A stretch of 64,000 nt of DNA from Cyanobium sp. Tous-M-B4 (GCF_024345395.1 NZ_JAGQBA010000002.1:513228-577227), one strand, 5' to 3'; positions 33,689 to 44,435 are shown, numbered from the stretch's first letter. The notes: generated by a model from the letters alone, not told the origin. Program-made: numbers and translations.

Positions 33689-34542
33689 CAGATCAGCCGC
33701 TCCAGGCCATACACAAGGCCAGCCAGCTGGCGTACCTTGCGCACGGTGAGCAGCACGCCGGGCATGTAGGCGGAGCGCTCGATCGTGTCGTGGCGCAGGG
33801 TGTAGGTCTCGCCGGGAGCACCAAACATCACCTCTTGGTGGGCCACCAGCCCTGGCAAGCGAATCGAGTGCAGGCGCAGGCCGCTGTCGCGCTGGCCGCC
33901 GCGGCAGCCCGCCAGGGTTTCGTGCTCCTCCACCTGCTGGGGGTTGAAGGATTTACCGAGCTCCTCGATCAGCTCGGCGGTTTTGATGCAGGTGCCGCTG
34001 GGGGCATCGGCCTTGCGGTTGTGGTGCAATTCGGTGAGCTCAGCGAAGTCGTAGAAGCGGGCGGCGGCGGCGGCGGCCTGCTGCAGCAGCACCATGCCAA
34101 CTGAAAAATTGGGGATCACGGCACCGCCCACACCCGCCTTCTCGGCAAAGGCGGCCAGATCAGCCAGCTGCCCGGGTGAGAGGCCCGTGGTACCGATCAC
34201 TGGGTGCACGCCGTAGGCGATCGCGGCGCGGGTGTGCTCGTAGACAACCGAGGGGTGGGTGAAATCCACCAGCACCGCAGCCCCACCCTGCCGTGCCGCC
34301 TGGCTGGCTTGGCATAGGGCCCCCTCGAAGTCGCTGGTGATCGCCAGCTCCAATTCGCCTAGGCCGAGCTCCAAGCCCAGATCAGCCCCCTCTTTATCAG
34401 GGGTGGTGTCGATGGCGGCCACCATGGTGCAATCGGGGGCCGCAAGCACGGCCCGCACCACCTCGGCGCCCATGCGGCCCAGGGCACCGGCCACCACCAC
34501 GGGGATGGGTGCCCCAGAGGCCGGATCGGGTGCAGGAGCCAT
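33688..34542 (-). CDS. dapB: 4-hydroxy-tetrahydrodipicolinate reductase
   Basis: A 284-residue enzyme of lysine/diaminopimelate synthesis. It has the NAD(P)-binding start [35 protein letters not shown], the catalytic segment [22 protein letters not shown] and the C-terminal [18 protein letters not shown]. It has normal length for DapB. It provides precursors for peptidoglycan and lysine in the cytoplasm. It overlaps the next membrane-protein gene by one base, and its start is 27 bp from the stop of the HD-GYP gene on the same strand. Confidence 0.97.
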   Translation of the reverse strand: MAPAPDPASGAPIPVVVAGALGRMGAEVVRAVLAAPDCTMVAAIDTTPDKEGADLGLELGLGELELAITSDFEGALCQASQAARQGGAAVLVDFTHPSVVYEHTRAAIAYGVHPVIGTTGLSPGQLADLAAFAEKAGVGGAVIPNFSVGMVLLQQAAAAAARFYDFAELTELHHNRKADAPSGTCIKTAELIEELGKSFNPQQVEEHETLAGCRGGQRDSGLRLHSIRLPGLVAHQEVMFGAPGETYTLRHDTIERSAYMPGVLLTVRKVRQLAGLVYGLERLI

Positions 34543-34569
34543 GGTGTTCTTAAAGCGCTGGCAGCGAGC

Positions 34570-37350
34570 CTATGCGGCGCGCGCAGGGGCGCGCAGCCGA
34601 GCGAGCAGGGCTTCGAGATCCACCGCATCACCCTGCTCGGCTGCCAGGAAGCGCTCTGCATAGCTGCGCCAAACGCCAGCTTCAAGAAACAGCTCCAGCA
34701 GCTCCCTATCGAGGTGGCGCTCGCCGGCCATGGTAACCAGGATCTCCAGGGCCACAGACAAGGGTTTGCCGCTCTTGTAGGGCCGGTCGGCTGCGGTGAG
34801 GGCTTCAAACACATCGGCGATCGCCATCATCCGGGCCAGGGGACTCATCTGATCAGAGGTGAGTCCGCGGGGGTAGCCCCGGCCGTCGGTGGTTTCGTGG
34901 TGGCCGCCAGCGATCTCTGGCACCGCCGCCAGGTGGGCGGGAAAGGGCAGGGAGGCCAGCATCCGAATCGTCTGGATGATGTGCTCGTTGATCTTGTAGC
35001 GCTCCTCGCCACTGAGGGTGCCGCGACTGATCTCCAGGTTGTGCAGCTCGCCGCGGTTGTAGAGCAACTCGGGCTCGGCCATGGTGATGCCCCAGGGGTT
35101 ATCCGCCGGCAGCTGCTGCTGGGGCAGGCGCTCGATGCGGTGGTGGAGCCGGTCAGCCAGCAGGGGCTCGCCCACCGGCAGGGGCTGCTGGGACTCCCGC
35201 TGGCGGCGGCGCAACTCCTCCGCGCCAACGCCAGCGCGGTCGTCGAGGGTGCGGCGCCACTGGCGGCGGGCGATGGCTTGGAGACGGTCGATCCGCTCTT
35301 GAGCCATGAATTCGCCGCCCAGGTTGCATTCAGCCACAAAGGCAAATTCGGCATCGAGCTCGGCCCAGATGCGCTCCAGCTCGGCCTGAAGGGCCTGCCG
35401 ATCACCACCAGCAGCGATGGCTCGCCAGGCGTCGGTTTCAGCGGCGCTTTTAAGCAGCTCAAAGCGCATCCGCACCTCGTGGATGCGGTCGTAGATGGTT
35501 TCCAGCTTGGTGGCCTTATCGACCACGTATTCGGGAGTGGTTACCTTGCCGCAGTCGTGCAGCCAGGAGGCCAGGTGCAGGGCCTCCCAGTCGGCCTCCG
35601 AGAGCTGAAAGCTGGCGTAGGGGCCGCTGCGGGCCTCACAAGCAGCGGCGGCCAGCAGTTGGGCTAGCTCAGGCACCCGGGCGCAGTGGCCGCCGGTGTA
35701 GGGGCTTTTGGCGTCAATCGCATCAGCGAGCAGCTGAATAAAAGCCTCAAACAGGGCCTTCTGGGCGGCGATCAGGCCGCGGGTCTCCAGGGCAACCGCC
35801 GCATTGCCAGAGAGGGCCTGGCAGAAGGCCACCCGGGCTGGTTCTGGGGGGGTCTCAAAGTGCAGCACCAGCTCGCCCAAGGGCTCGCCGCGCCTGCTGA
35901 GCAGGGGCAGGCACAACCGCTCCCCAGCTCCCGCCGCCGTGGCGCCAACCAGCTCGCCGCGCTCAAGGCGCCGATCAGGAGGCATTACCAAGCTGGCGCC
36001 GCGGGCATCGCTGGCCTGCAGCGATTCCTCTAGAAGCCTTTCCAGCAGCCGATCTACGTCATCTTCTGCCGCCAACAGGGCGGAAATATCAAGGAAGCGC
36101 CGGATCGTGCCACGCATGGCATCGAAGGTGAGGGCCAGCTCATCCACCTCGACGATGCGGGAGCGGCCAGCCGGCTCGCCTTCGAGCTGGAAGGCTCGGA
36201 TCGCCTGGGCCTGGCGAGCCAGGCGCCGCAGGCTGGTCGAGAGGCGGCGCGCCAGCAGCACCACCACCGGCACGCTGAGCAGCAGCACCACCAGTGTCGC
36301 CACCCCTCCCTCCTTAGCCAAGCGCCGCGCATCGGCAAGCAGCTCCCTTTCGGGCATAGCCATCAATAAAAATGTGTTGCCGCCCTTGAGTGGCGAGGGC
36401 AGGGCAACCACCGCACCACGCCAGCCCTGTCCAGCGGCATCGAAGTGGCTGAATCCGGGGGGACGGTCCATGGGCGTTGGTTTGCGCAGCTCCTGCTTCA
36501 GCTGGGGAGCTAGGGCAGCCAGGGCCGGCATGCCCAGCTGGGCCAGGCTTGGTATATCCGCAGTCCCCCCCGCGGCTTCTTGGTGGAAATTGCCCATGCC
36601 CTCCATGGCTGGGGTGGCCACCACCAAGCCCTGAGGGGTAACGATCGCCAGCTGGGTGCCTGGAGTGATGCGGTATGTGCTCAACAACTCGCCCAGGTTG
36701 CTAAGCGGTAAGGCAGTCCCTACGGCGCCACCGTCAGCCGTTGCCAGGGACAAGGTGACACCGACCTGCCCCCCGAAGACAAAGCGGTGCAGCGGGGCCA
36801 GTACGGGTCCCTTGCTGGCCAGGGCAAGACGCACCCAGGGGCGTTCCTTGAGGTCGAAGCCCGGTGGCGGGGAGAAGGGCTCGGAGCTCAGCTGCCGCAG
36901 AGTTGCGTCAAACACGATCCGGCGCCCCAGTCGCTTGCCCGGATCGATGCCCTGCACCACCAGCCCCCCTTTGGGCTCCTTAGCCCGAGCCACCAGAAAT
37001 AGACGCCCACCCCTGTCCGCCACCATGTAGGCGGCATAGGCGGGGGTATTGGCTAGGGCCTCGGCAAAGCTGGGCAGCAGGTCCAGCCGTTGCTCGAAGT
37101 TGAGGTCGTCGGCTAGATCTTCGATTCGCTCTAGTTCGAGCACGGCCTTAGACGGGTCGATGGCCCGTCTGATCTCGGCTCGAAGCTCCCCCACCATTGC
37201 CTGGAGCGTCTGTTCGCTGGCGCTGGAGAGCACCTCCTCCGTGCGGCGCACCCCCAGGGCACTCACTAGCAAGCCTGTAGCGCAAACCAAGGGCAGAAAA
37301 AGGGCCACCAGCGTGGTGGTGAGGCTCAGCCGAGGTAGGAGCTTTGGCAT
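34570..37350 (-). CDS. Cache-HAMP-GAF-like-HD-GYP signalling protein (c-di-GMP phosphodiesterase)
   Basis: A protein of 926 residues: first membrane helix about 8-30, a large periplasmic Cache-like sensor domain to about 330, second helix near 345 (GGVATLVVLLLSVPVVVLLARRL), HAMP, a GAF-like segment (about 430-530), then an HD-GYP domain. Catalytic motifs are HDCGK, HHETTDGRGYP and IADVFEALT. About 200 residues, partly coiled coil, lie between the HD and GYP halves, longer than in standard HD-GYP. It should hydrolyse c-di-GMP and could oppose the SiaD-like cyclase 10 kb away. ATG 37350 (MPKLLPRL) is chosen. It is divergent from chlH. Confidence 0.9.
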   Translation of the reverse strand: MPKLLPRLSLTTTLVALFLPLVCATGLLVSALGVRRTEEVLSSASEQTLQAMVGELRAEIRRAIDPSKAVLELERIEDLADDLNFEQRLDLLPSFAEALANTPAYAAYMVADRGGRLFLVARAKEPKGGLVVQGIDPGKRLGRRIVFDATLRQLSSEPFSPPPGFDLKERPWVRLALASKGPVLAPLHRFVFGGQVGVTLSLATADGGAVGTALPLSNLGELLSTYRITPGTQLAIVTPQGLVVATPAMEGMGNFHQEAAGGTADIPSLAQLGMPALAALAPQLKQELRKPTPMDRPPGFSHFDAAGQGWRGAVVALPSPLKGGNTFLLMAMPERELLADARRLAKEGGVATLVVLLLSVPVVVLLARRLSTSLRRLARQAQAIRAFQLEGEPAGRSRIVEVDELALTFDAMRGTIRRFLDISALLAAEDDVDRLLERLLEESLQASDARGASLVMPPDRRLERGELVGATAAGAGERLCLPLLSRRGEPLGELVLHFETPPEPARVAFCQALSGNAAVALETRGLIAAQKALFEAFIQLLADAIDAKSPYTGGHCARVPELAQLLAAAACEARSGPYASFQLSEADWEALHLASWLHDCGKVTTPEYVVDKATKLETIYDRIHEVRMRFELLKSAAETDAWRAIAAGGDRQALQAELERIWAELDAEFAFVAECNLGGEFMAQERIDRLQAIARRQWRRTLDDRAGVGAEELRRRQRESQQPLPVGEPLLADRLHHRIERLPQQQLPADNPWGITMAEPELLYNRGELHNLEISRGTLSGEERYKINEHIIQTIRMLASLPFPAHLAAVPEIAGGHHETTDGRGYPRGLTSDQMSPLARMMAIADVFEALTAADRPYKSGKPLSVALEILVTMAGERHLDRELLELFLEAGVWRSYAERFLAAEQGDAVDLEALLARLRAPARAA

Positions 37351-37432
37351 GGACCGTTCGTAGCAGGTCACCAGGACCTCGCATCAAGGCGGATACATCC
37401 GTAGATTCCCCAACAACCCCTTATTCGCGCTG

Positions 37433-40400
37433 ATGTTCACGCAGGTTCGCTCCACCAACCGCCGAGTTACGCCCGGCGACGTGAACGGCCGTGCCGTGAT
37501 GAAGGCCGTTTATGTGGTGCTCGAACCCCAGTACCAAAACGCCCTAACCCAGGCCGCCAACTCGCTCAATGCCCAGAACGGCCCCCTGGCGATCGAACTG
37601 AGCGGCTACCTGATCGAGGAATTGCGCGATCCCCAGAACTACGCCGATTTCCAGGCCGATGTGGCCGCGGCGGATGTGTTTATCGCTTCGCTGATCTTCA
37701 TTGAAGATCTGGCACAGAAGGTGGTGGAAGCTGTGGCGCCTCACCGCGACCGGCTCAAGGCAGCAGTGGTGTTTCCCTCCATGCCGGAGGTGATGCGGCT
37801 AAATAAGCTCGGCACCTTCTCGATGGCCCAGCTGGGCCAGAGCAAGAGCGCCATTGCCAGCTTCATGAAAAAGCGCAAGGAGGCGGGCGGCGCAGGCTTC
37901 CAAGACGCGATGTTGAAGCTGCTCAATACCTTGCCTACAGTTCTTAAATACCTGCCGGTGGAGAAGGCGCAAGATGCGCGTTCTTTCATGCTGAGCTTCC
38001 AGTATTGGCTGGGCGGCACGCCAGATAATCTCAGGAATTTTCTGTTGATGCTGGCCGACAAGTACGTCTTCCCCCGGGGCGGCTCGGGAGACCGGGCCGA
38101 CCGTCCCGAGGTGGTTGTGGCCGAGCCCGAGGTATTTCTCGACCTGGGCATTTGGCACCCACTAGCTCCGGGGATGTTTGAAGATCTCAAGGAATATTTG
38201 AATTGGAATTCAAGCCGCGGCGATCTCAGCGAGCAGGCCCGTAATGGTCCGGTGATCGGTCTAGTGCTGCAGCGCAGCCACATAGTTACCGGCGATGAAG
38301 CTCACTATGTGGCGATCATTCAGGAGCTGGAATATCGCGGCGCCACCGTAATTCCGGTCTTCTGCGGCGGGCTCGACTTCACCAAGCCGGTGAATGCTTT
38401 CTTCTACGACCCGCTCAACCCCGACATGCCGTTGGTGGATGGGGTGGTGTCACTGACGGGTTTTGCCCTAGTGGGTGGTCCAGCCCGGCAGGACCACCCC
38501 AAGGCGATTGAGGTGCTTAAAAAGCTGAATCGCCCCTACATGGTGGCGTTGCCATTGGTGTTTCAAACCACCCAGGAGTGGGAGGAGAGCGATCTAGGTC
38601 TGCACCCTGTCCAGGTAGCACTGCAGATCGCCATCCCTGAACTCGATGGCGCCATTGAGCCAATAGTGCTCAGCGGCCGCGACGACGCCACCGGTAAAGC
38701 TCACACCCTGCAAGACCGGGTTGAGGCGATCGCCGAGCGCGCAATCCGCTGGGCCTCCTTGCGGATCAAGCCCCGGGCTGAAAAGAAGCTGGCGATCACC
38801 GTGTTCAGCTTCCCCCCTGATAAGGGCAACGTCGGCACGGCGGCGTATCTAGATGTATTTGGTTCGATCTTCCGGGTGCTGGAGGAGATGAAAGCCAAGG
38901 GCTACGACGTGCAGAACATGCCGCGGGATTCCAAGGCGCTGATGGAAGCCGTGATCAACGATCCAGAAGCCCTCCAGGGTGCACCGGAGCTCTCGATCGC
39001 CCACCGCATGAGCGTGGAGGAATACGAGCGCCTCACCCCCTATTCCGAGCGGCTTGAAGAAAACTGGGGCAAGCCCCCCGGCAACCTGAACAGCGACGGC
39101 ACCAACCTGCTGATCTACGGCCGCCACTTCGGCAATGTGTTCGTGGGTGTCCAGCCCACCTTTGGCTACGAGGGCGACCCGATGCGGCTGCTCTATTCAC
39201 GCAGCGCCAGCCCCCACCACGGCTTTGCCGCCTACTACACCTATTTAGAGAAGGTGTGGCAGGCCGATGCGGTACTGCACTTCGGCACCCACGGTTCGCT
39301 GGAGTTCATGCCCGGCAAGCAGATGGGCATGAGCGAAACCTGCTACCCCGATTCCCTGATCGGCGCCCTACCAAATCTTTATTACTACGCCGCCAACAAC
39401 CCTTCAGAAGCCACCATCGCCAAGCGGCGAGGCTATGCCTCCACGATCAGCTACCTCACCCCACCGGCTGAAAATGCCGGCCTGTATCGGGGCCTCAAGG
39501 AGCTGGGCGAGCTGGTGGGCAGCTACCAGCAACTGAGAGAGGGCAGCCGGGGCGTACAGATCGTCAACGCGATCGTGGAAACGGCGCGCCAGTGCAACCT
39601 CGACAAAGATGTGGTGTTGCCTGATGCCGATGCCTCGGAGATCGGCCTCGACGGCCGCGATGGCGTGGTGGGGGCGGTGTATCGCCAGCTGATGGAGATC
39701 GAAAGCCGGCTGCTGCCCTGCGGCCTGCACACGATCGGCAAGCCACCTACTGCCGAGGAGGCAATCGCCACCCTGGTGAATATCGCGGCGCTCGAGCGCG
39801 AGGAAGATGGCCTGCGCTCCCTGCCGGGCCTGCTGGCCGAGAGCCGGGGCCGCACGATTGCCGACATCTACAAAGGCAACGACGACGGTGTGCTCGTCGA
39901 TGTGGAGCTCAACCGCACGATCACTGAAGTGTGTCGCGCGGCGGTGGGCGCCATGGTCAAGGCCGTAACCGGAGCCGATGGCCGGGTAACCCTGCGCCAG
40001 AACTTCGCTTGGTTGTTTGCCCTGCTGGAGAAATTCGGCTTCCAACTGCCCAGCCCCTGGCTGAGTGCCTGCCGCTCAGCTGGCTTCCCAGGGGTGGATC
40101 AAGCCGAGCTCGACAAGTTGTTTGGCTACCTGCGCTTCTGCCTTGAGCAGATCTGCGCGGATATGGAAATGCAGAGCCTGCTCAAGGCCCTCGATGGCGA
40201 ATACGTGCTGCCCGGCCCCGGCGGCGACCCGATCCGCAACCCGGGCGTGCTGCCCAGCGGCAAGAACATCCACGCCCTTGACCCTCAGTCGATCCCTACC
40301 CGCGCCGCAATTGCTGCCGCCAAGGTGGTGGTAGATCGGCTAATCGAGCGCCAGAAGGCCGAGCAGGGCGCCTGGCCCGAAACGATCGCCTGCGTGCTCT

Positions 40401-41449
40401 GGGGCACTGACAACATCAAGACCTACGGCGAATCGCTGGCTCAAATCCTCTGGTTTATCGGCGTGCGGCCGGTGGCTGATTCCCTGGGCCGGGTCAACAA
40501 GCTGGAGCTGATTTCCCTGGAGGAGCTCGGCCGGCCCCGCATCGACGTCGTGGTGAATTGCAGCGGCGTATTTCGCGACCTATTTATCAACCAGATGGGT
40601 TTGATTGATCAAGGCGTCAAGATGGCAGCTGAGGCCGATGAGCCCCTGGATATGAACTTCGTGCGCCGCCACGCCCAGGAGCAGGCGGCGGCCCAGGGCG
40701 TGTCCCTGCGGGATGCGGCGACACGTGTGTTTTCCAATGCCAGCGGCAGCTACAGCTCAAACGTAAACCTGGCGGTGGAGAACAGCACCTGGGAGGAGGA
40801 GAACGAACTGCAGGAGATGTATCTGTCCCGCAAGACATTTGCTTTCAACGCCGATAATCCAGGTGAGATGAACCAGAACCGCGAAGTATTCGAATCAGCT
40901 ATGAAAACCGCTGATGTGACCTTCCAGAATCTGGATTCGGCTGAGATTTCCCTCACCGATGTGAGCCACTACTTCGATTCTGACCCCACCAAGCTGATCG
41001 CCGGCCTGCGCGACGATGGCAAGGCACCGGCAAGTTATATCGCTGATACCACTACGGCTAACGCCCAGGTGCGATCCTTGAGCGAAACCATTCGCCTCGA
41101 TTCGCGCACCAAGCTGCTCAATCCCAAGTGGTATGAGGGCATGCTGAATAGCGGCTACGAGGGCGTACGCGAAGTGGCCAAACGGCTCAACTTCACCCTG
41201 GGCTGGAGCGCCACCAGCGGCTCGGTAGACAACTTCGTGTACGAGGAGGCAAACGACACCTTCATCAATGATCCGGAGATGCGCAAGCGTCTGATGGAGC
41301 TCAATCCCCACAGCTTCCGCCGCATCGTGGGCACCCTGCTCGAAGTAAATGGCCGCGGCTACTGGGAAACCAGCGATGAAAACATCGCCCAGTTGCAGGA
41401 GATCTATCAGGAGATCGAAGACCGGATTGAGGGGGTTACGGAGGGGTGA
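37433..41449 (+). CDS. chlH: Magnesium chelatase subunit H
   Basis: This 1338-residue porphyrin-binding subunit inserts Mg into protoporphyrin IX with ChlI and ChlD, the first committed step of chlorophyll synthesis. The CobN/ChlH signatures are visible: the N-terminal domain with [17 protein letters not shown], the central [19 protein letters not shown], and the C-terminal [18 protein letters not shown]. Length is normal. ATG 37433 is the family start. It is a single transcription unit on the plus strand, divergent from the HD-GYP gene with an 82-bp gap. Downstream composition drops to AT-rich, marking the edge of an accessory region. Confidence 0.98.
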   Translation: MFTQVRSTNRRVTPGDVNGRAVMKAVYVVLEPQYQNALTQAANSLNAQNGPLAIELSGYLIEELRDPQNYADFQADVAAADVFIASLIFIEDLAQKVVEAVAPHRDRLKAAVVFPSMPEVMRLNKLGTFSMAQLGQSKSAIASFMKKRKEAGGAGFQDAMLKLLNTLPTVLKYLPVEKAQDARSFMLSFQYWLGGTPDNLRNFLLMLADKYVFPRGGSGDRADRPEVVVAEPEVFLDLGIWHPLAPGMFEDLKEYLNWNSSRGDLSEQARNGPVIGLVLQRSHIVTGDEAHYVAIIQELEYRGATVIPVFCGGLDFTKPVNAFFYDPLNPDMPLVDGVVSLTGFALVGGPARQDHPKAIEVLKKLNRPYMVALPLVFQTTQEWEESDLGLHPVQVALQIAIPELDGAIEPIVLSGRDDATGKAHTLQDRVEAIAERAIRWASLRIKPRAEKKLAITVFSFPPDKGNVGTAAYLDVFGSIFRVLEEMKAKGYDVQNMPRDSKALMEAVINDPEALQGAPELSIAHRMSVEEYERLTPYSERLEENWGKPPGNLNSDGTNLLIYGRHFGNVFVGVQPTFGYEGDPMRLLYSRSASPHHGFAAYYTYLEKVWQADAVLHFGTHGSLEFMPGKQMGMSETCYPDSLIGALPNLYYYAANNPSEATIAKRRGYASTISYLTPPAENAGLYRGLKELGELVGSYQQLREGSRGVQIVNAIVETARQCNLDKDVVLPDADASEIGLDGRDGVVGAVYRQLMEIESRLLPCGLHTIGKPPTAEEAIATLVNIAALEREEDGLRSLPGLLAESRGRTIADIYKGNDDGVLVDVELNRTITEVCRAAVGAMVKAVTGADGRVTLRQNFAWLFALLEKFGFQLPSPWLSACRSAGFPGVDQAELDKLFGYLRFCLEQICADMEMQSLLKALDGEYVLPGPGGDPIRNPGVLPSGKNIHALDPQSIPTRAAIAAAKVVVDRLIERQKAEQGAWPETIACVLWGTDNIKTYGESLAQILWFIGVRPVADSLGRVNKLELISLEELGRPRIDVVVNCSGVFRDLFINQMGLIDQGVKMAAEADEPLDMNFVRRHAQEQAAAQGVSLRDAATRVFSNASGSYSSNVNLAVENSTWEEENELQEMYLSRKTFAFNADNPGEMNQNREVFESAMKTADVTFQNLDSAEISLTDVSHYFDSDPTKLIAGLRDDGKAPASYIADTTTANAQVRSLSETIRLDSRTKLLNPKWYEGMLNSGYEGVREVAKRLNFTLGWSATSGSVDNFVYEEANDTFINDPEMRKRLMELNPHSFRRIVGTLLEVNGRGYWETSDENIAQLQEIYQEIEDRIEGVTEG

Positions 41450-41745
41450 GAATTTCTTGCTTGCTCCACCGGCTCGACTCAGTTAGTGCGAAGCAAGTGC
41501 TTGGCCTTTTTGAGTAGGTAATGGATCTTCGACTCTGACCTGGGCCAGCAACGGCTCAGCCTGAAACCTTGCCTGCGAACTCCATCCAGGAAGCCTGCTT
41601 GCAGTTCGAAGCCACCTCCAGCGCAATCATGGAAGCAGCTGCTTCTGTTTGATTCCGCTGACAGCTGGCTCCATTGCTTTGCAGCCGCGCCAGCTTTGTA
41701 ACGCAGCGTTCTGCAGCAACCCCGAGCGCTGCACCCAGCACTTCC
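41450..41745. other. Gene-free spacer after chlH
   Basis: About 296 bp without a gene that I can support and without a clear terminator. A long minus-strand frame here (to 41877) overlaps the small plus-strand gene and has no coding character. Confidence 0.6.
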
Positions 41746-41991
41746 ATGACAACCGAAAAAATTGGTCTCAGGCCCATCGAGCTCGAGGTTCTTAACGAGG
41801 CAGAGCCCCTTTCGGTTCTGTATGGCCAAACAGCTGGCGCTATGCAGCAAGACCAGGACTACCGGCTCTTGGAGCATTCCTATCGCAATTCACCTGAATA
41901 CGCCGCGATGGTGGAGCGCTACCCCCTGCTGCGCAGCTTGATATCCGCAAGCGCTTCATCTGAACTTATTGGCCATCCGGCGGGGTCTTAG
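41746..41991 (+). CDS. Small protein, unknown function
   Basis: An 81-residue soluble protein (MTTEKIGLRPIELEVLNEAE...). It has a helical middle (YRLLEHSYRNSPEYAAMVERYPLLRSL) and a Ser/Ala-rich tail. I do not recognise a family. ATG 41746 begins the plausible protein; an in-frame ATG at 41674 adds a Ser/Ala-rich stretch of no protein-like pattern. It is the first gene of the AT-rich accessory region after chlH. Confidence 0.5.
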   Translation: MTTEKIGLRPIELEVLNEAEPLSVLYGQTAGAMQQDQDYRLLEHSYRNSPEYAAMVERYPLLRSLISASASSELIGHPAGS

Positions 41992-42061
41992 TTACGGTGA
42001 ATAATGATTTGGGAATGCTGGGCATGGGCTATGATCAATTGTTCACTTAATACGTAAGAGA

Positions 42062-42373
42062 ATGTCTGAGATCGAGGAAATTAATAAGCTTGTCACGTTT
42101 GGACTGGTTGACGGCAAGCTGCGGATTCTTCAGGTTAATGCACATGTGTGGGGTGATGTTACTGGGAATATTCAGGGCAGTGTCCGCGGAGATATTTATG
42201 GAGATGTTGAGGGAAGCGTAGAAGGATATGTTGGCCGCGATGTCGGCGCAAATGTTGGGCGCCATGTCCTTGGTAATGTAAATGGCAATGTAGAGGGAAG
42301 CGTTTGGGGGGATGTTAAGGGCGATGTATGGGGTAACGTTTTTGGAAAAGTCGAGGGGAACGCTGAGGAGTAG
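42062..42373 (+). CDS. Tetrapeptide-repeat (xG[DNS]V) protein, probable beta-solenoid
   Basis: A 103-residue protein whose residues about 30-99 are an unbroken series of roughly 18 four-residue units of the form x-G-[D/N/S/R]-[V/I], for example WGDV, TGNI, QGSV, RGDI, YGDV. The Gly and aliphatic positions are nearly invariant. This period suits a narrow beta-solenoid or polymerising fibre; bactofilins have loosely similar Gly/Val spacing but not this strict period. A short N-terminal segment (MSEIEEINKLVTFGLVDGKLRILQVNAHV) precedes it. No signal peptide. The gene is isolated in AT-rich DNA. A stem-loop at 42349-42375 was not evident. Confidence 0.7.
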   Translation: MSEIEEINKLVTFGLVDGKLRILQVNAHVWGDVTGNIQGSVRGDIYGDVEGSVEGYVGRDVGANVGRHVLGNVNGNVEGSVWGDVKGDVWGNVFGKVEGNAEE

Positions 42374-42582
42374 TTCTGACAAAATTCGTGTAGTTTATTA
42401 TTTCTAGAAACTTATTTGAATTCCGTTAATTATAAAGCTTTGCCCCTTTGCTCCTTTGGGTCGACTTTCTAGAGATTTTGAGCTGCTGAAGACTTCGCTC
42501 GACAGATGTTCATAAAACTAGGTTTATCCTTGGCTTAGTAAATTAACTTGTCCGATTAACTTTATTTAATAGCCTGGCCAAT

Positions 42583-43026
42583 TTATTCGGAAAATGATAG
42601 AAGCAAGCCTCCCCCGGCGACGAGTAATAGTCCTGCCCAGCCAGTGGCTGAGGGGCGTTCGCCAAGAAAAGCAAAGCCTATGAGGGCTACCAGTAACAGG
42701 CTTAGACGATCAACAGGCACCACCAATGACGCGTCACCTTGTTTCAAGGCCCTAAAAAAGCAGAATGATGATAAGCCGCTAGCTATGCCAGAAAGGGTTA
42801 TGAATGTCCATGTTTGTTGAGATAGTTCAAATGGATTACTCCATTTGCCAGAAGCAATTATGAGTAACGGCAGGAATATTGATACGACAACTGTGCGAAT
42901 AAGGGTGGCTAAGTCTGCTTCTACATTCTCAAGTCCAATCTTTCCAAGTACGGCAGAGGCGCTGGCGAAAATTGCTGACATTAAGGCCCATGTGAACCAA
43001 AGTGGTAATACCGGAATTGGGCTCAT
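42583..43026 (-). CDS. EamA-type half-size membrane transporter
   Basis: A 147-residue protein with five hydrophobic segments forming a single EamA/DMT unit: WFTWALMSAIFASASAVLGKIGLENV, LIRTVVVSIFLPLLIIASGK, TFITLSGIASGLSSFCFFRALKQGDASLVVPVDRLSLLLVALIGFAFLGE, and GWAGLLLVAGGGLLLS. Full transporters have two such units; one-unit proteins work as dimers. The pattern ALKQGDASLVVPVDRLS is typical. The substrate is unknown. It stands alone with AT-rich flanks. Confidence 0.88.
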   Translation of the reverse strand: MSPIPVLPLWFTWALMSAIFASASAVLGKIGLENVEADLATLIRTVVVSIFLPLLIIASGKWSNPFELSQQTWTFITLSGIASGLSSFCFFRALKQGDASLVVPVDRLSLLLVALIGFAFLGERPSATGWAGLLLVAGGGLLLSFSE

Positions 43027-43405
43027 TTAAATCTGGTATCCGCAAGTGCTGGGTTAAGTCTAAATTTCACATGAATGGCCAAAAAGAATTATGGTGCAGC
43101 CTTTTTTTTATTCTAGCCGAGCACCCCTCTGCCCGGAAAGATGACGCTTCTCCAGCCAGACCACTTCATTCACTGGGGGGCTTGATGGAACCGATCGACG
43201 CGTCGTTACAGCTAGGCCTCCTTTGGCTCTTGTTTTTATGCGGCTCCTTTCGATCTATTAACTTTGTATAGATCGTCAATAAAACTCCTTCCAGGGATAA
43301 GCCCCTTCAGCGAAGGTCCGAGCGATCGATCCATATGGAGCAGTTGCAGAAATTGGAGTTCTTCAACGTTCGTATAGCAATGCTTGGGATTATTAATTGC
43401 ATGCC
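43027..43405. other. AT-rich spacer with no supported gene
   Basis: About 380 bp. A plus-strand frame runs 43002-43271 but starts inside the EamA gene on the other strand and has no protein-like pattern. I see no terminator or repeat of note. Confidence 0.5.
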
Positions 43406-43585
43406 TCAGCCACTAATTTTTCGATCTAGCCATTGGGTCAACACATAGACTCCGATAAACATTGGTAGATATGCTATCCACATGTTTGGTAGGTTCAGCT
43501 CTGAGTTGTTGATTAGAACTAGTCCTCCGTAGCTGACTGCGCCATATATCATTGCCCTGCGCAGTGGTCCGGTGATCTTTTTCAA
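43406..43585 (-). CDS. Possible 59-residue two-helix membrane protein
   Basis: The minus strand between TTG 43585 and the TGA at 43406-43408 encodes 59 residues: a basic start (KKITGPLRRAM), a hydrophobic segment YGAVSYGGLVLINN, then a stronger helix WIAYLPMFIGVYVLTQWLD ending DRKISG. Basic-hydrophobic-basic alternation and a membrane-like composition make it more gene-like than the overlapping longer frame in another phase (43413-43712), which is Ser/Asn-rich noise. No Shine-Dalgarno is evident, so it could also be the tail of a decayed gene. Confidence 0.4.
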   Translation of the reverse strand: MKKITGPLRRAMIYGAVSYGGLVLINNSELNLPNMWIAYLPMFIGVYVLTQWLDRKISG

Positions 43586-44066
43586 GCGAATTCGAAAGGC
43601 GAGTCAGGTCCAGGCTATGTGCGGCAGCAGTATTTGCACATTTATTGCTGCTCCCCCAGGCCACGCTTGGATCAGCGCTGCAGAGGGATGTAACAGAATC
43701 GTTACCAGGCACCCGTGACTCCGGATGAAGTGTTTTTGGGATTCAATGACAAGCTGGGTCACTACCGAACTGGAGATAGCCTGTATCTCTTCTCATTAAG
43801 CCACCTTTGGCCGCCACATAGTGGGTCCGAAGCTTTTGCATGTGTGGTTTCCGATTGGTTCAGCGTATTTTTCTGCGGTCTATCCATCTTGCTATGAATA
43901 TGTAGTCACTTTTGCTAAATTGTTGGTTTCTGATTAGTTTTTGATCGTAGGTGACTGGCTGTTCTTGCTATTCGCTTTTCTTGTAATTTGTTTGTTGTTG
44001 GATTTTGTTTATAAAACTGTGGTTCCTCTGTCTGATGATATTATTATTGGTTGCTGCTGCCCGCAA
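43586..44066. other. AT-rich spacer with no supported gene
   Basis: About 480 bp. Two short plus-strand frames (43715-43897 and the upstream part of 43941-44435) lack ribosome sites and protein-like composition. Nothing else is recognised. Confidence 0.5.
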
Positions 44067-44435
44067 ATGGGGCGCAAAAAATCCATGCTTCCATCCTTTC
44101 GCAGATATTTACTCGGATGTGCTGCTTTGGTATCGGTCCTGGCGCCGAGCTTTGCTAGCTCTGTTCAGGCCGCTGAATGGTATTTCTATGTTAAAAATGA
44201 TAGCAACTCCGCCATTACCCGTTTAGAGGCTAAGGAAAAAGGTGGTAGCTGGCTCAAGTTTGATTTAAATGGCGGAATTAGAGCAGGCAAGAAAGTTCGG
44301 ATCGATTGGGCTGCTTCTACAAATGACGACGATTGTAAGCAATTTATCCGTGCTACTTTTGCCGATGGAAGCGTTACGAGTCCAACTTTGTTCGACTTCT
44401 GCAATGATCTAGATACGCCCATCGTGTTCGACTAG
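44067..44435 (+). CDS. Small secreted protein, unknown function
   Basis: This 122-residue protein begins MGRKKSMLPSFRRYLLGCAA and has a Sec signal peptide with a likely cleavage after SSVQA (about residue 33), leaving a mature domain of about 90 residues. That domain is beta-rich (EWYFYVKNDSNSAITRLEAKEK) and has two Cys (DDDCKQF and FDFCNDL) that could form a disulfide in the periplasm. No family recognised. ATG 44067 is chosen because the signal peptide starts there; the frame extends upstream to 43941 without sense. Confidence 0.65.
   Translation: MGRKKSMLPSFRRYLLGCAALVSVLAPSFASSVQAAEWYFYVKNDSNSAITRLEAKEKGGSWLKFDLNGGIRAGKKVRIDWAASTNDDDCKQFIRATFADGSVTSPTLFDFCNDLDTPIVFD

Noticed and set aside
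41674..41745. Longer start for the 81-residue protein
   Set aside because: The added residues are Ser/Ala-rich without pattern; ATG 41746 is simpler.
41479..41877. 132-codon minus-strand frame after chlH
   Set aside because: Overlaps a more plausible plus-strand small gene and lacks protein-like periodicity.
43413..43712. 99-codon minus-strand frame
   Set aside because: Ser/Asn-rich noise; another frame at 43406-43585 looks more protein-like.
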